Assembly: GCA_011522945.1 (NCBI GenBank)
Contig: WTHY01000204.1
Location: 1 to 8,174 of the forward strand
Origin: Alphaproteobacteria bacterium
GTDB taxonomy: Bacteria > Pseudomonadota > Alphaproteobacteria > Puniceispirillales > Puniceispirillaceae
DNA: 8,174 nt
Direction of reading: 5' to 3'
Shown here: one piece after another, positions 6,734-8,174 of the stretch
Position numbering within the stretch: position 1 is the stretch's first letter
Layout: each line of letters opens with the position of its first letter
Notes under the pieces: generated by a model
Databases searched by the model: none
Seen by the model: only the letters and a program-made list of their open reading frames with translations
What the model was told of the DNA's origin: nothing
Position numbers and translations under genes: made by a program

Positions 6734-6754
6734 TACACTTAAAGCCACGCTTTA

Positions 6755-6759
6755 GAGGG
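6755..6759 (+). promoter_or_regulatory. Threonine ammonia-lyase ribosome-binding site
   Basis: GAGGG, 8 bases before the ATG at 6768. A second purine run, AGGA at 6762-6765, is too close to the ATG to serve. Confidence 0.65.
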
Positions 6760-6767
6760 CTAGGATA

Positions 6768-7988
6768 ATGACAGATATTACATTTCAAGACATTCAAGAT
6801 GCTGCTAAGGCCCTTGATGGCCATGCGGTTGCAACGCCTACAATACCAGCACCCTTATTATCTGAAAGCTGTGGATGCACACTTTTTCTAAAGTTAGAGA
6901 ATTTACAATATACGTCTTCATTTAAGGCAAGAGGTGCCTATCTAGCTATCCAGCGGCTTAGTGAAGAGCAACGTAGCCGTGGTGTCATTACCATGTCAGC
7001 CGGAAACCACGCTCAGGCTGTTGCGTTTCGCGCCACAGAGAGTGGTATTAAATCACGCATTTACATGCCTGAACAAACGCCTTTCTCAAAAATTGCGCGT
7101 ACACAAAATTTCGGCGGTGAAGTTATTTTACATGGCCGCAGTCTGAACGAATGCGAGCCTAATGTGCAAGCTGAAATAGATAAATATGGATACAGTTTAG
7201 TGCATCCTTATGATGATAGAAACGTAGTATGCGGACAAGGTACAGTTGGCTTGGAGATTCTGGATGCAGTCCCAGATCTAGACTGTCTTGTCATACCTAT
7301 CGGTGGTGGCGGCCTATTTTCAGGAATAGCAATTGCCGCAAAAGCGATTAATCCAAATATTCGTATTTATGGCGTGGAATCTAATCTTTACCCATCAATG
7401 TCACAAGCCATTGCAGGTGAACCTAATAGTTGCGGCGGTGAGACCTTAGCTGAGGGCATTGCTGTTAAATCCCCAGGAGCTCTAACACGGCCAATTGTTG
7501 AATCTCATGCCGAAGCTATTCTTCTGGTTGATGAGTTGTCTCTTGAATGGGCCGTTGGTGCGCTAGCAGAACAGCAGCGTATCATTGCAGAAGGTGCAGG
7601 CGCGGCAGGCATAGCGGCAATTCATGCCCACCGTGCCTTGTTCAAAGGCAAGCGCGTTGGCACTGTAATTTGTGGCGGCAATATAGACACACGCCTCCTT
7701 GGCTCTATTTTGACGCGGAATATGGTCTCTGATGGCAGATTAGCGCGGCTGCGCATAGAGATTTCAGATGAGCCAGGCATGCTAGCATCTATTGCCTCTG
7801 CGATAAGCGGTGAAGGTGGCAATGTTGTTGAGGTATATCACCAAAGGCTATTTTATAATGTGCCTGCCAAATTGGCGAAAATTGATGTCGTTGTGGACAC
7901 ACGTGGTGCCGACCATGTCGTGCGGATCATCAAAGCTCTTGAATCCCGAAATTTTCGCGTTTCTCAGCTTGACGAGCAATCAGATTAA
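6768..7988 (+). CDS. ilvA: Threonine ammonia-lyase (threonine dehydratase) with C-terminal ACT-like domain
   Basis: PLP enzyme of fold type II that deaminates L-threonine (often also serine) to 2-oxobutyrate, the first step from threonine to isoleucine, or a catabolic step. In 406 residues: LKLENLQYTSSFKARGA (41-57) with PLP lysine K53, SAGNHAQAVAF (77-87), the phosphate-binding IGGGGL (178-183), EGAGAAGIAA (275-284) and ICGGNID (301-307). Residues about 325-401 form an ACT-like regulatory domain beginning RLRIEISDEPGMLASIA. This single-ACT, roughly 400-residue architecture is that of the family often named ilvA or tdcB in alphaproteobacteria; the long biosynthetic enzyme of Escherichia coli has about 514 residues. 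Effector and biosynthetic versus degradative role cannot be told from sequence. GAGGG lies 8 bases before the start. It follows hemB by 124 bp with a candidate promoter between, so it may be transcribed separately. Confidence 0.93.
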   Translation: MTDITFQDIQDAAKALDGHAVATPTIPAPLLSESCGCTLFLKLENLQYTSSFKARGAYLAIQRLSEEQRSRGVITMSAGNHAQAVAFRATESGIKSRIYMPEQTPFSKIARTQNFGGEVILHGRSLNECEPNVQAEIDKYGYSLVHPYDDRNVVCGQGTVGLEILDAVPDLDCLVIPIGGGGLFSGIAIAAKAINPNIRIYGVESNLYPSMSQAIAGEPNSCGGETLAEGIAVKSPGALTRPIVESHAEAILLVDELSLEWAVGALAEQQRIIAEGAGAAGIAAIHAHRALFKGKRVGTVICGGNIDTRLLGSILTRNMVSDGRLARLRIEISDEPGMLASIASAISGEGGNVVEVYHQRLFYNVPAKLAKIDVVVDTRGADHVVRIIKALESRNFRVSQLDEQSD

Positions 7989-8174
7989 ATTAGCTATTTT
8001 CAGGTAGTCGCTAATATAGCCCAAAAAATATAGAAATTTTGGTGAGAGCGATTTTAGATAGGTTAATATGCTATTGAGCCTCTTAGACAGGTTCCTAGGT
8101 ATCAATTTCGCCAATTTGCTAGTATTGCAGTGAAAGACACGCTACTCTTCGCCTATGGACCAGTCATCTGAGAT
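7989..8174. other. Right-hand intergenic region, no convincing gene
   Basis: These 186 AT-rich bases follow the threonine ammonia-lyase stop. Two weak inverted repeats are visible: ATTAGC (7989-7994) with GCTAAT (8010-8015), and CCAAAA (8021-8026) with TTTTGG (8037-8042). Neither is followed by a T tract on the plus strand, so neither is a clear terminator. On the minus strand 8174-8142 stays open for ten codons (ISDDWSIGEE) before a TAG, which could be the tail of a convergent gene from the right; too short to identify. Confidence 0.45.

Noticed and set aside
7989..8042. Inverted repeats after the threonine ammonia-lyase as a terminator
   Set aside because: Stems are six AT-rich pairs with long loops and no following T tract on the plus strand.
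8130..8170. Short plus-strand frame from GTG 8130 (KDTLLFAYGPVI)
   Set aside because: It ends after about 13 codons, has no ribosome-binding site and uses a non-ATG start.

Overview
The window looks like ordinary chromosomal housekeeping DNA from an alphaproteobacterium with fairly AT-rich DNA. Evidence for this is the order proS, lolC, lolD, dnaE on one strand (known to me as a common alphaproteobacterial arrangement), a short ProRS without the editing insertion, a HemB with aspartates in place of the zinc cysteines, and a single LolC/E-type permease. A marine oligotroph lineage such as SAR116 would fit, but that is a guess; nothing in the sequence fixes the genus. I see no insertion sequence, CRISPR array, phage gene, tRNA or rRNA.

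Layout. Positions 5453 down to 1 on the minus strand hold five genes in a row: a 3-hydroxyisobutyryl-CoA hydrolase-type crotonase, proS (prolyl-tRNA synthetase), lolC and lolD (permease and ATPase of lipoprotein release), and the first 348 codons of dnaE (replicative DNA polymerase III alpha), which runs off the left edge. Spacing tightens along the run: 68 bp, 28 bp, an 8-base overlap and a 4-base ATGA overlap. The last four genes are therefore very likely co-transcribed, with lolC-lolD-dnaE translationally coupled. Positions 5454-5644 form a divergent intergenic region with a 19-bp tandem direct repeat and a clear extended -10 box pointing to hemB. On the plus strand follow hemB (5645-6643, porphobilinogen synthase of heme synthesis) and, after a 124-bp gap with a candidate promoter, a threonine ammonia-lyase with a C-terminal ACT-like domain (6768-7988). 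The last 186 bp hold no convincing gene, apart from a possible C-terminal tail of a minus-strand gene entering from the right.

How the genes relate. The minus-strand cluster combines translation (ProRS), envelope biogenesis (LolCD moves lipoproteins from the inner membrane to LolA) and replication (DnaE), which suggests growth-linked expression. The crotonase at its head belongs to valine or acyl-CoA catabolism and is not an obvious functional partner. HemB and threonine deaminase are independent metabolic genes. I found no undescribed system. The points most worth checking are the tandem repeat in the divergent promoter region, the single-permease Lol transporter, the degenerate PHP site of DnaE and the ribosome-binding site embedded in the end of lolC.
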